This document shows, piece by piece, positions 7,383 through 15,635 of a stretch of 23,604 nt of DNA (position 1 is its first letter; each line of letters starts with the position of its first letter). The DNA lies in NCBI GenBank assembly GCA_937891895.1, contig CALATN010000051.1:1-23604 (forward strand). Direction: 5' to 3'. Source of the stretch: an uncultured Clostridia bacterium (lineage in GTDB: Bacteria; Bacillota; Clostridia; Oscillospirales; Ruminococcaceae). The notes under the pieces are model-generated. The model was not told the DNA's origin. It saw only the letters and a program-made list of their open reading frames with translations, and did not search any database. The position numbers were made by a program, and so were the translations under genes.

Positions 7383-7708
7383 TTTTGTCAGGTGGTAAAG
7401 GTGGGGTGTGAAAATAAAAACACGAAGGAGAAAACGAAACCAAACGCTTTATTTTTCAAAACACTTACCACCCTGACCACCCAAGGTATATATAAAACAA
7501 ATAGCAGACCCCAACGTTGTAATATAAACCCGCTATTTGGAATTGTAAGAATTTTCCTCACAACTAATATATGCTCAAATTCATCAAATATTTACTTAAT
7601 GTTACACATTTAGATTTTCAAATTTGATAATTCGACAAATCTCAATTATATAATTATGTAAGATTTTCCAAATATTCATCAAAAAAATAATCGAACGGAA
7701 CAAAAATA
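7383..7708. other. Non-coding region upstream of the helicase gene, candidate origin/control region
   Basis: About 330 bases without a convincing gene. GTCAGGTGGTAA at 7387-7398 recurs inverted as TTACCACCCTGAC at 7465-7477, with an extra GGTGG element beside each. The rest (7490-7700) is very AT-rich. GC-rich inverted repeats beside an AT-rich stretch next to a replicative helicase gene are what an origin would look like. They could equally be the remains of a deleted primase reading frame. Confidence 0.35.
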
Positions 7709-7742
7709 CCGACAACACTCTCTATCAAGAGAATGTTGTCGG
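7709..7742 (-). terminator. Terminator after paralog B
   Basis: A 15-bp stem (CCGACAACA..TCTCT with AGAGA..TGTTGTCGG, one mismatch) around a 4-base loop. On the minus strand it is followed by TATTTTTG. It separates the paralog B gene from the helicase operon, which therefore needs its own promoter in 7362-7700. Confidence 0.82.
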
Positions 7743-7769
7743 CTTTTCATCTGTGTTTTTATTTTCTTT

Positions 7770-8225
7770 TTAGCCTTCCATCAGTTTTTCAAATAAAGGT
7801 AAAGCTTCCTCAAACTTTTTATAATCAATGGGTTTAAGTTCAAGTGCCATTCCTTCTTCAACATGTACAAAGAACATTTTGCCGTTGATAAATTTGAATG
7901 ATAAAATATCGTCTTTGCTGTATTCGCTTTCGGATTCAAGCATATTTTGCTGAAGTTCTACTAGGCTTTCATAGATTTCATCTGACAGCTCAATACAGCA
8001 ACGTTCACCGTGGATAATAATATCAATGCAATTCTTATTTTCGAATACACACATTGAACGAACTATACCCGTGGTTAATCCTTCGGATGTAATACAGTCG
8101 ATTTTCATAGGCGTTTTAGTGTCTTTTTCTTCTTGATATGCTACGTGGTTTGCACAAAGCATTAAAAACTCAGAAGCACCTCCAAAATAGTCCAACATTT
8201 TAATTTTTTCAACTTTGAGATTCAT
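7770..8225 (-). CDS. Small element protein, paralog B of a duplicated family (151 aa)
   Basis: The start is ATG 8225 with AAAGGAG eight bases upstream; the frame extends to a TTG at 8243 that lies in the ribosome site itself. It shares its whole length with the 5423-5893 protein: the YFGG motif near residue 14, the central IDIIIHGERCCIELSDE strand, and the terminal PIDYKKFEEALPLFEKL. Identity is low but collinear, so the two are ancient duplicates or a co-evolving pair. It is monocistronic, with a palindrome upstream at 8252 and a terminator downstream. Function unknown. Confidence 0.75.
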   Translation of the reverse strand: MNLKVEKIKMLDYFGGASEFLMLCANHVAYQEEKDTKTPMKIDCITSEGLTTGIVRSMCVFENKNCIDIIIHGERCCIELSDEIYESLVELQQNMLESESEYSKDDILSFKFINGKMFFVHVEEGMALELKPIDYKKFEEALPLFEKLMEG

Positions 8226-8251
8226 TATAAAATCTCCTTTCAATTTTTATT

Positions 8252-8268
8252 GCATCAATGATTGATGC
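8252..8268. promoter_or_regulatory. Palindromic candidate operator upstream of paralog B
   Basis: GCATCAAT-G-ATTGATGC is a perfect 8-bp inverted repeat with a one-base centre. It sits just downstream (minus strand) of TATACT, a plausible -10 box with only a weak -35, and about 27 bases before the start codon. The placement suggests repression by a dimeric regulator. Confidence 0.5.
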
Positions 8269-8359
8269 TGTTTATAGTATACACTTTAGTTTTAGAATAG
8301 AGTTTTACAATTTGTAGAATTCTTTTGAGTGAGCTGAACAAGAAACTTTGGGTTATGCT

Positions 8360-8968
8360 TTATTTGGCTTTTGTGCTATTTGATTTAGTTTTACCAATGA
8401 TGGCTTGACTTGGCTTTTGGATTTTGAATTCCTGCAACCCCCAAACAGAACTACTTGCACGAATTCCGAGAAATAGAGGATGGGGAGCAGGAGTAGGTTC
8501 AATATTTCTATCCATAGTTGTAATCTGGTAGAGCTTACCTTTGGAACAATGCTTCAAAAACATATTGAAAATACGCACTTTGGAATCAGAAACAGCTTGA
8601 GAATTCTGCATTGAATTTCCCCAAGCTATAACAAATTTTGAATCTGCAAACTCTTTACTGCTCATTAGTTTTTCAATATACTGCATATTTTCTTCATCAA
8701 TAGTTAATCCTCGCTGACTTGTTACAGCTTTTGAAAACAGATTAACAATATGAAGCTCGTTAAATCCTAACTCCTGCATATGAGAAACAAGGTGGTTGAG
8801 GGTGGAGTCGTTAGAGAAAATATTCTCTGCTGTTCGTGTAGGGTAAAGTGAAATTAGATATCCGCACTCACCCTCGCAACCCACTAATCTTTTTATCAGT
8901 TCATATGTATGTAATCCATCATCAGATGTTACAATTTCAGTTTCTACTATTGCTTTATAATTTTTCAA
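8360..8968 (-). CDS. DUF1643 family protein (202 aa)
   Basis: The start codon is TTG 8968, directly after the stop of the preceding gene, with AAAGGAG eight bases upstream inside that gene. The family pattern is visible: ISLYPTRTAENIFSNDST near residue 39, HIVNLFSKAV near 73, KFVIAWGNSM near 111, and a C-terminal PAPHPLFLGI near 160. DUF1643 proteins occur widely in mobile elements and phages; their biochemical activity is not established to my knowledge. Last gene of the operon beginning at 9804. Confidence 0.75.
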   Translation of the reverse strand: MKNYKAIVETEIVTSDDGLHTYELIKRLVGCEGECGYLISLYPTRTAENIFSNDSTLNHLVSHMQELGFNELHIVNLFSKAVTSQRGLTIDEENMQYIEKLMSSKEFADSKFVIAWGNSMQNSQAVSDSKVRIFNMFLKHCSKGKLYQITTMDRNIEPTPAPHPLFLGIRASSSVWGLQEFKIQKPSQAIIGKTKSNSTKAK

Positions 8969-9313
8969 TCAAAAATCTCCTTTCAATATAGATTCAAATA
9001 CAGATTCCTCTCCATAAATCTCAATGATTTTTCCATTGTCAATGGCTATAATTCCTCTGAAATATCCGCCTGTAATTTGTTCTATGTATTCAAATCTTTC
9101 TTCATTTATAGGTGACGATAATCCAAAGTGAGTATAATCATCAAAATCAGATGAGTTTTCTATATAAAAAATTGCTCCGATTGATTCAATAGAACCTTCG
9201 GAGCATTCTTCTATATATGTATTAAGTAGATAATTCAGTTGGGTTTCAATGTGTTTTTTAATACAAGCATCACTAACCACAAGCAAATTCTTTTTAGAGG
9301 TTATTTTAATCAT
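8969..9313 (-). CDS. Unknown small element protein (114 aa)
   Basis: Start ATG 9313 with AGAGGT about 8 bases upstream. The ATG overlaps the stop of the 38-codon ORF as ATGA, indicating translational coupling. The protein is acidic, with ECSEGSIESIGAIFYIENSS in the middle and IIAIDNGKIIEIYGEES near the end; it is soluble and has no recognised motif. Its stop directly abuts the DUF1643 start codon. It is part of a tightly packed operon of five genes. Confidence 0.65.
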   Translation of the reverse strand: MIKITSKKNLLVVSDACIKKHIETQLNYLLNTYIEECSEGSIESIGAIFYIENSSDFDDYTHFGLSSPINEERFEYIEQITGGYFRGIIAIDNGKIIEIYGEESVFESILKGDF

Positions 9314-9426
9314 TTCAGTAACCTCTTATTAGTTTTTTTACCTGTGCAGAATAGCGTAATTGCACACATAGCACCTTCCAAAAGGCAAGTTACTGATACT
9401 GCTGAAACAGTTAATGCCATAATCAT
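9310..9426 (-). CDS. Tiny membrane ORF, 38 aa, coupled on both sides
   Basis: It begins at ATG 9426 with AAGGAGG 7 bases upstream; a second ATG two codons later has AAAGG at 6 bases. The sequence starts MIMALTVSAVSVTCLLEGAM, is hydrophobic for about 25 residues and ends in a basic tail (GKKTNKRLLK), giving one membrane helix with the C-terminus probably inside. Its start overlaps the previous ORF's stop as ATGA, and its stop overlaps the next gene's start as ATGA. Function unknown; tiny membrane peptides can be toxins, holin-like or complex subunits. Confidence 0.6.
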   Translation of the reverse strand: MIMALTVSAVSVTCLLEGAMCAITLFCTGKKTNKRLLK

Positions 9427-9515
9427 CCTTTAGCCTCCTTTTTAACTCTGTTAAGCAAGCACAATATACCCAATGTGCCGAAAAATCCAATCATAAAATA
9501 CTTGATAATAATCAT
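9423..9515 (-). CDS. Tiny membrane ORF, 30 aa
   Basis: It begins at ATG 9515, eight bases after the DUF960 stop, and starts MIIIKYFMIGFFGTLGILCL. It is a single hydrophobic helix of about 20 residues with a basic end (NRVKKEAKG). GAAAGG directly abuts the ATG, which is too close for an ideal ribosome site, so re-initiation after the upstream gene is likely. The stop overlaps the next start as ATGA. Coding status rests on this packing and on the membrane-helix character. Confidence 0.5.
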   Translation of the reverse strand: MIIIKYFMIGFFGTLGILCLLNRVKKEAKG

Positions 9516-9522
9516 CCTTTCA

Positions 9523-9804
9523 TTAATAATCTTCTGCCAATATCATTGTTGATAATCCTGGCTCTAAAATAATATAAACTTTTTCTTCTACTGGATTATT
9601 TGTAAGCAATACACACTCCTCTCTGAATTCAGGTTCTTCCTGATGATGTATGATATGCTGAACTCCGTCTTTGACGGTCAGATTGAAAATTTGCAACCAA
9701 TCTTTGTCCTCATCCATCATATCAACCATATACCACATCATAAGTTGAGTTTCTTCTGGAACACGATTAGCCAAATTTGAACTTACACACCGTATATAAA
9801 TCAC
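9523..9804 (-). CDS. DUF960 family protein (93 aa)
   Basis: The pattern VPEETQLMMWYMVDMMDEDKD followed by WLQIFNLTVKDGVQHIIHHQEEPE is the DUF960 signature (an IP..Q..LW motif, then LQ.F.L, then I.H.QE.P). The family is common in Gram-positive integrative elements and phages; its role is unknown. The start is unclear: GTG 9804 is the most upstream candidate, but the AGAAGG ribosome site overlaps it. First gene of an operon of five, lying after the collagen-like gene's terminator, so a promoter within 9805-9868 or read-through is implied. Confidence 0.72.
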   Translation of the reverse strand: MIYIRCVSSNLANRVPEETQLMMWYMVDMMDEDKDWLQIFNLTVKDGVQHIIHHQEEPEFREECVLLTNNPVEEKVYIILEPGLSTMILAEDY

Positions 9805-9817
9805 CTTCTTTCTCTAT

Positions 9818-9856
9818 TAAAAAAGCACCTATCATTCATTTGCGAATGATAGGTGC
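9818..9856 (-). terminator. Strong terminator after the collagen-like gene
   Basis: The perfect 13-bp stem GCACCTATCATTC / GAATGATAGGTGC has a 6-base loop and is followed on the minus strand by TTTTTTAA. It lies 12 bases after the stop codon of the giant gene. Confidence 0.92.
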
Positions 9857-9868
9857 ACAACAATGTAT

Positions 9869-12800
9869 TTAGCTTTGTTCCCAACGATAGTAATTGTAGG
9901 TTGTTTTTAAATATGTTGCCGCAGTAGATGGTGTTGCTATTTCCGAAGCAGTTATTGTTTTTGAAACCGTTGTAGATCCATAAGCAATAAGATTCCAATT
10001 TGCATCTGTATTTTCAAATTCAACTTCTGACAACGCGGAACAGTTTTGAAAAGCTCTTACACCAATACTTTTTATTTTAGCAGGAATCTTTATAGTTTCA
10101 ATGTGCGTTCCTGAAAAAGCTGCATAATCAATGGCTTCAAGTTCACTTCCGCTTTCAAACTCTACAGTTTTCAGACTTGAATTATAAAAAGCTTGATACC
10201 CAATTGTTTTTACAGATGCAGGAATTGTAATTGTATGGAATTTTCCGCCTTGGAAACAATAATCGCCAATTGTTTCAAGTTTACTATTATCTTCAAAAGA
10301 AATATCGGTTAAAGAATAACAACCATTAAAAGCTCTATCTTCAAGAGTTACTACACTTGATGGGATTGACATTTTTTCTATTATGGTATTTCGAAATGCA
10401 TATTTCCCAATGCTCTCTAACTGACTATCATTCTCAAATGATATTTTTTCTAAAGCTACACTATCACTAAATGTATATGCTCCTAATTTGTTGACATGAT
10501 TTGAAACAGTTACATCTTTCAGACTATTACAATTAGTAAAAGCATAATCTTCAACACTCGTTGCAGTAATATTAATAGTTTCCAGCTTTGTACATTTATT
10601 AAAAGCATATTCACCAATCACCTCAAGAGTATCTGGAAGATTTATCTTTTTAAGATTAGTATTCTCTGCGAAACCATAGTCAAGAATTTGTGTGATAGGT
10701 TTGCCATTATATGTTGATGGAATAGTTAACTCCTCGAGATAATCGACATTTCCAGCTTTAACACCATATGTTCCATCTGGTAACGGGAACAATTCTAAAG
10801 CTGTTACATCAGTATTAAAATATACTGTTCCCAAATTATCAATTTCACCATTTGTATAGGTAACAACAAGCTCTCCGTTTACTATTTCCATATCTGAAAT
10901 ACCAACGCCGGTATCGCCCTTGTCGCCCTTGTCACCTTTATCTCCCTTATCACCTTTGTTGCCCTTAACATTACCAAGGTTTAAAGTTTGAGAGTTAGTA
11001 AGAGTTACTGTTAAATTACCTTCTGCAGAAAGAGTAATAGTTTCAATACCTACACCATCTGTACCGTCTGCACCATCATTACCTACTACTTTTCCAACAA
11101 TTGTACTTTCACCATTGGAATACGAAAGCACCAATTCTCCATTTGAGTTAATTGTTGATGATGTAACACTAACACCGTCAGCACCTTGAATATTTCCGAG
11201 TTCCAAAGTAACGCCGTTACTTAACTTAACGGAAAGCTCTCCGCTATTAGATAATGTTACAGTATCAATACCAACACCGTCTTTGCCGTTTGTGCCATTG
11301 GTACCATTTGTTCCATTTTCTCCGTCTTTGCCATCAGCACCTACAACTTTGCCAAGGTTTGTGGAATTACCATCAGAGTAGGTTAGTACAAGTTCTCCTG
11401 AATTATTGATAAGAGCGGATGTAACACTTATACCATTCTTACCATCAATTCCATTAGTTCCTTTTATGTTGCCAAGGTTAATACTTGTGCCGTTTGTAAG
11501 CTCAACTGTTAATACTCCATCAGTTGAAATTAATACATTACTTATACCGACACCGTCTGAGCCGTCAGCACCCACAATTTTTCCGAGATTCGTTGACTTA
11601 CCGTCAGAATAGCTTAATACGAATTCTCCTGACTCGTTGATAATTGCAGAAGTAATACTTGTTCCGTCTTTACCATCAACACCTTTGATACTGCCAAGAT
11701 TAAGGCTTATTCCGTTAGTGAGTACTACCGTAAGAATTCCTTCGTCAGATATTGTTACATTATCAATACCAATACCATCTGCACCATTCTTTCCGTCAGC
11801 TCCGTCTTTACCATTTGTACCATCTTTACCGTCAGTACCATTTACACCATCTTTGCCAACAACTCTACCTAAGTTAGTACTGTTGCCGTTTGAATAAGTA
11901 AGCACCAATTCTCCATCAGTGTTTATCACAGATGATGTAACACCGACGCCGTCAACACCTTTAATGTTACCAAGATTCAAAGAAGTTCCGTTGGTAAGTA
12001 AAACAGTTAAAATTCCATTTTCTGATATGTTGACTGTTTCTATTCCTGTGCCATCCTTGCCGTCTTTTCCATCAGCTCCGTTAATTCCATCCTTACCATC
12101 TGTTCCGTTAATGCCGTCAACACCGTCTTTTCCATCAGCACCAACTATTAAACCGAGGTTATCTGTGGTGTTATCGGAATAGGTAATAACAAGTTCACCA
12201 TTTGCATTGATTTCAGATTTGATTATACCAATGCCATCTTTACCATTAGCACCATCTACGCCATTCTCTCCGTTTGTACCATTAACTCCGTCGGCACCGT
12301 TTGAGCCAACTACTATACCAAGATTCTCGGTAGTGTTATCGGAATATGTAATTACCAATTCGCCATTGTCATTAATTTCGGTTTTTATGATACCTATGCC
12401 ATCAGCACCATCCTTGCCGTCAAGACCATCTTTTCCGTTTTCTCCATCTTTGCCATTAGTGCCATCTTTACCATCAGTTCCGTCTGTTCCATCCTCGCCA
12501 GCAATACAACCAAGGTTAATTGACGAATTGTCAGAGAATGTAAGAACTAATTCGCCGTTGGTATTAATAGAAACATTTGATATTCCGATTCCATCCTGTC
12601 CGTTTTTACCGTCAACACCATCTTTTCCGTCTTGTCCATCTTTACCATTAATGCCGTCTTTTCCATCATTTCCATTTTGACCGTCAGCACCATCTTTACC
12701 TATGATTATACCAAGGTTGGATGTAGTATTGTCAGAATAGGTTATTACTAATTCACCTTTATCATTAATTTCAGTTTTGGCAATTCCTATTCCATCATCA

Positions 12801-15142
12801 CCATCAATACCGTCTTCGCCGTTAAGACCGACAACCGTACCAAGAGTAACTGATGTATTATTTGAGTAAGTAATGACAAGTTCGCCTTTATCGTTGATTT
12901 CGGTTTTGGCAACGCCGATGCCATCCTTGCCATCGACTCCGTTTATTCCGTCAATTCCATCTTTACCGTCAGCACCACCTTTACCTACGATTATGCCAAG
13001 ATTAGATGTTGTATTGTCAGAATAAGAAATCACAAGTTCACCGTTTTCGTTAATTTCAGTCTTTGTGATTCCTATACCATCAGTACCATCTACGCCATCA
13101 ATACCATCTATTCCATCGGTACCGTCTTTTCCATTAAGACCTACAACAACACCAAGATTAACAGATGTTTCGTTGGAGTAAGTGATTACAAGCTCACCCT
13201 TATCATTTATCTCTGTCTTTGCAACACCGACTCCATCTTTGCCGTCAGTTCCGTCAATACCATTAGTTCCGTCTTTACCAACAATCACGCCAAGAACAGA
13301 AGATGTATCATCAGAATAATTGATTACAAGTTCTCCATTGTCATTGATTTCAATTTTTGTGATACCTACACCATCTTCACCGTTAACTCCGTTAGTACCG
13401 TTAGCACCAACAACAATTCCGAGATTTTTAGTAGTATCATTTGAATATGTAATAATAAGCTCTCCGTCAGTGTTGATTTCTGTCTTGGTTATTCCAAGAC
13501 CATCTTTACCGTCTACGCCATCCTTGCCATCTGTACCCTTAACACCGTCAATGCCGTCTTTACCATCTACGCCATCTTTTCCGTTAACACCATCTTTGCC
13601 ATTGATTCCATCTTTACCGTCAGAACCTTTGATACAACCAAGGTTTAACTGTGTTCCATTTGAAAGAGAGATTTCAAGTTCATCATTTTCATTGATTACG
13701 ATAGTTTTGATGCCAACGCCGTCTACACCATCTTTACCATTTATGCCGTTAGTACCATCCTTACCATCTGAACCATTAGTGCCGTCTTTTCCGTTGGCAC
13801 CAACTACCAGTCCCAAATTGTCGGTATTCCCATTAGAGTATGTTAATATAAGTTCGCCAGATGGATTGATTTCAGATTTGACTACACTGATTCCATCTTT
13901 ACCATCATTGCCATCTTTTCCGTCAGTACCGTCTTTACCATTGATGCCGTCTATTCCGTCTTTACCATTAACTCCGTCCTTACCATCAGCACCGTCTTTG
14001 CCGTTTGCACCAATAACTACGCCGAGATTAGCAGTTTCATTATTGGAGTATGTGAGGATTAACTCTCCCTTAGAATTGATTTCAGCATTAATAACGCTAA
14101 CGCCATCAGTGCCATCCTGACCATCTTTGCCATCAATTCCATCAGTACCATCTTTACCATCAACGCCAATAATCATACCTAAATTATCGGTTGTTCCATC
14201 AGAATATGTAATAACTAATTCTCCCGATGTATTAACTTCGCTCTTTGTGATGCTTATGCCGTCAACACCATCAACACCATCTATGCCGTTAGCTCCATCT
14301 GAACCATCGGTACCATCTTTACCGTCAATACCGTCTTTTCCATTAGTTCCAATTACAACGCCGAGATTGGCAACCTGATTATTGGAATATGTAAGTATTA
14401 ATTCTCCGTTCTCGTTAATTTCGGATTTGATTACACTTACTCCATCGGTACCATTCATACCAACAACTTTATCCAAATTGACACTCTTACCATCAGAAAA
14501 ACTGATCACTAATTGTCCGTCATCATTAATACTTGCAGAAGAAATACTTACTCCATCGGTACCATCTTTTCCATCCTTGCCATTGGTACCATTCGTGCCA
14601 TCCTTACCATCAGTTCCGTTTGCACCATCTTTGCCGTCTACGCCGTCTTTGCCATTGATACCGTCAGCACCGTCTTTGCCGTCAGCACCGTCACTTCCAA
14701 CTGCAACACCAAGATTAATTACACTATCATCGGAAAGAGTGATTAAAAGCTCACCTTTTGAAGAAAAGGAAGCAGTCTTAATGCCTACTCCATCCTGCCC
14801 TGATTTTGCTTTAAGCGTATCAAGCCATTCATTCTCTGTTCCATCGTAACCATTTTCAACTGCTATTTCATAAGCTGATTTACCTGAAAGTGAATCCAAC
14901 CAGTCCTTTACTGTACCTTCATATCCGTTTTGTACTGCTAATTCATAGGCTGACAAGCCGTCAGAAATAGTAGTTACTGGAGCAGATACTGGTACAGCTT
15001 CTTTTCCAAAATCATTGGATAAACCAAAGCCTAACCCCAAAAGAAGCAAGATAATTATAATGATAATCAACAAGATTATTATCATATTCTTCTTGCTAAT
15101 TCTCTTTTTAGGCTCGTTTTGTTTGTTGTTTTTGATTTCCAC
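9869..15142 (-). CDS. Giant membrane-anchored collagen-like / beta-module / BspA leucine-rich repeat surface protein (1757 aa)
   Basis: Starts at GTG 15142 with AGAGGTGG just upstream. Domain order: a basic cytosolic tail (1-19); one TM helix without a cleavage site (20-41), giving a type II anchor; two copies of a SAYELAVxNGYxGTxxxWL motif (64-84, 89-108); then about 116-1440 built of 26 modules. Each module pairs a collagen-like Gly-X-Y run, dominated by GKDG, GTDG and GVNG triplets and 3 to about 50 residues long, with a ~32-residue beta module of the form GVxIxxxxINxxGELxxTYS followed by NLGxVxG. The last ~300 residues are BspA/LRR_5 repeats (for example IPSSVVTLEDRAFNGC) ending STAATYLKTTYNYYRWEQS. 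It has no LPxTG motif. Collagen-like runs give rod-like trimers and LRR_5 domains often bind host or bacterial surfaces, so an adhesin on a long stalk is the likely role. It is co-transcribed with the Mor-like gene 19 bases upstream. Confidence 0.9.
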   Translation of the reverse strand: MEIKNNKQNEPKKRISKKNMIIILLIIIIIILLLLGLGFGLSNDFGKEAVPVSAPVTTISDGLSAYELAVQNGYEGTVKDWLDSLSGKSAYEIAVENGYDGTENEWLDTLKAKSGQDGVGIKTASFSSKGELLITLSDDSVINLGVAVGSDGADGKDGADGINGKDGVDGKDGANGTDGKDGTNGTNGKDGKDGTDGVSISSASINDDGQLVISFSDGKSVNLDKVVGMNGTDGVSVIKSEINENGELILTYSNNQVANLGVVIGTNGKDGIDGKDGTDGSDGANGIDGVDGVDGISITKSEVNTSGELVITYSDGTTDNLGMIIGVDGKDGTDGIDGKDGQDGTDGVSVINAEINSKGELILTYSNNETANLGVVIGANGKDGADGKDGVNGKDGIDGINGKDGTDGKDGNDGKDGISVVKSEINPSGELILTYSNGNTDNLGLVVGANGKDGTNGSDGKDGTNGINGKDGVDGVGIKTIVINENDELEISLSNGTQLNLGCIKGSDGKDGINGKDGVNGKDGVDGKDGIDGVKGTDGKDGVDGKDGLGITKTEINTDGELIITYSNDTTKNLGIVVGANGTNGVNGEDGVGITKIEINDNGELVINYSDDTSSVLGVIVGKDGTNGIDGTDGKDGVGVAKTEINDKGELVITYSNETSVNLGVVVGLNGKDGTDGIDGIDGVDGTDGIGITKTEINENGELVISYSDNTTSNLGIIVGKGGADGKDGIDGINGVDGKDGIGVAKTEINDKGELVITYSNNTSVTLGTVVGLNGEDGIDGDDGIGIAKTEINDKGELVITYSDNTTSNLGIIIGKDGADGQNGNDGKDGINGKDGQDGKDGVDGKNGQDGIGISNVSINTNGELVLTFSDNSSINLGCIAGEDGTDGTDGKDGTNGKDGENGKDGLDGKDGADGIGIIKTEINDNGELVITYSDNTTENLGIVVGSNGADGVNGTNGENGVDGANGKDGIGIIKSEINANGELVITYSDNTTDNLGLIVGADGKDGVDGINGTDGKDGINGADGKDGKDGTGIETVNISENGILTVLLTNGTSLNLGNIKGVDGVGVTSSVINTDGELVLTYSNGNSTNLGRVVGKDGVNGTDGKDGTNGKDGADGKNGADGIGIDNVTISDEGILTVVLTNGISLNLGSIKGVDGKDGTSITSAIINESGEFVLSYSDGKSTNLGKIVGADGSDGVGISNVLISTDGVLTVELTNGTSINLGNIKGTNGIDGKNGISVTSALINNSGELVLTYSDGNSTNLGKVVGADGKDGENGTNGTNGTNGKDGVGIDTVTLSNSGELSVKLSNGVTLELGNIQGADGVSVTSSTINSNGELVLSYSNGESTIVGKVVGNDGADGTDGVGIETITLSAEGNLTVTLTNSQTLNLGNVKGNKGDKGDKGDKGDKGDTGVGISDMEIVNGELVVTYTNGEIDNLGTVYFNTDVTALELFPLPDGTYGVKAGNVDYLEELTIPSTYNGKPITQILDYGFAENTNLKKINLPDTLEVIGEYAFNKCTKLETINITATSVEDYAFTNCNSLKDVTVSNHVNKLGAYTFSDSVALEKISFENDSQLESIGKYAFRNTIIEKMSIPSSVVTLEDRAFNGCYSLTDISFEDNSKLETIGDYCFQGGKFHTITIPASVKTIGYQAFYNSSLKTVEFESGSELEAIDYAAFSGTHIETIKIPAKIKSIGVRAFQNCSALSEVEFENTDANWNLIAYGSTTVSKTITASEIATPSTAATYLKTTYNYYRWEQS

Positions 15143-15161
15143 CTAAACCACCTCTTAAACT

Positions 15162-15455
15162 TTAGTTAGAATTTTTGTCTATGTTGTCTTTGAGTATCTT
15201 CCGAACCCATTTTTCTGTATAGCCATACTTAGTGGCAAGTTCCTTGATGTTGTGACCATTGTACTCCTCAACAATCTGCATCACTATAAACTCCCGACTG
15301 AAAAGCTCAACGGGAAAGAAAAGCTGTGTTCCACGATATTTTCCGTGGAGTTTCAGAACTGCATCTATGCCAAGCAGTGCCGCAAGCTCGCTGTAAGCAC
15401 CATTTAAGTACTCACCTTTGATTTTGTTAGTATTTATAGCTATCATACCTCTCAT
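15162..15455 (-). CDS. Mor-like transcription regulator (97 aa)
   Basis: Start ATG 15455 with AAAGGAG seven bases upstream. The sequence GIDAVLKLHGKYRGTQLFFP (29-48) followed by EEYNGHNIKELATKYGYTEK (63-82) and WVRKILK matches the Mor/C-like helix-turn-helix family. Mor of phage Mu activates middle transcription, and similar small proteins are frequent in Firmicute elements. Its stop is 19 bases before the surface-protein start, and no terminator lies between, so it is probably an autogenous regulator of that operon. A TATAAT is present on the minus strand near 15473, with a weak -35. Confidence 0.8.
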   Translation of the reverse strand: MRGMIAINTNKIKGEYLNGAYSELAALLGIDAVLKLHGKYRGTQLFFPVELFSREFIVMQIVEEYNGHNIKELATKYGYTEKWVRKILKDNIDKNSN

Positions 15456-15635
15456 ATGAAATCTCCTTTCTCAATTATAATTCATCAATTCGGAACTTCG
15501 TAGTGTCTGAGGGCAGGTGACTTGTTCCTTGTAAAATTCCCAAAATATGACAAAATCTCTGTTTATATTTATTGTAACATTTGGCATTTCTTCGTTCTCT
15601 ACATTTTGTGGAAAAATTCTGAATCATCTTATTTT
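15456..15635. other. Leader region of the Mor-like/surface-protein operon
   Basis: No gene was seen in about 180 bases between the kinase terminator and the Mor-like start. The minus strand carries TATAAT close to the start codon and several T-rich stretches. It is the only place for the promoter of this operon, since a terminator precedes it. Confidence 0.4.

Noticed and set aside
9801..9998. Minus-strand 65-codon frame over the terminator after the collagen-like gene
   Set aside because: It is out of frame with the giant gene and spans its terminator; no ribosome site.
10900..14700. CRISPR-like or tandem DNA repeat array
   Set aside because: The periodic DNA is the coding sequence of Gly-X-Y and beta modules. 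There are no unique spacers of constant length.
11406..14849. Several long plus-strand open frames rich in Pro-Ser opposite the collagen-like gene
   Set aside because: They are the antisense of Gly-Asp/Lys-Gly triplets, which read as repeated Pro-Ser and lack stops by composition. They have no ribosome sites.
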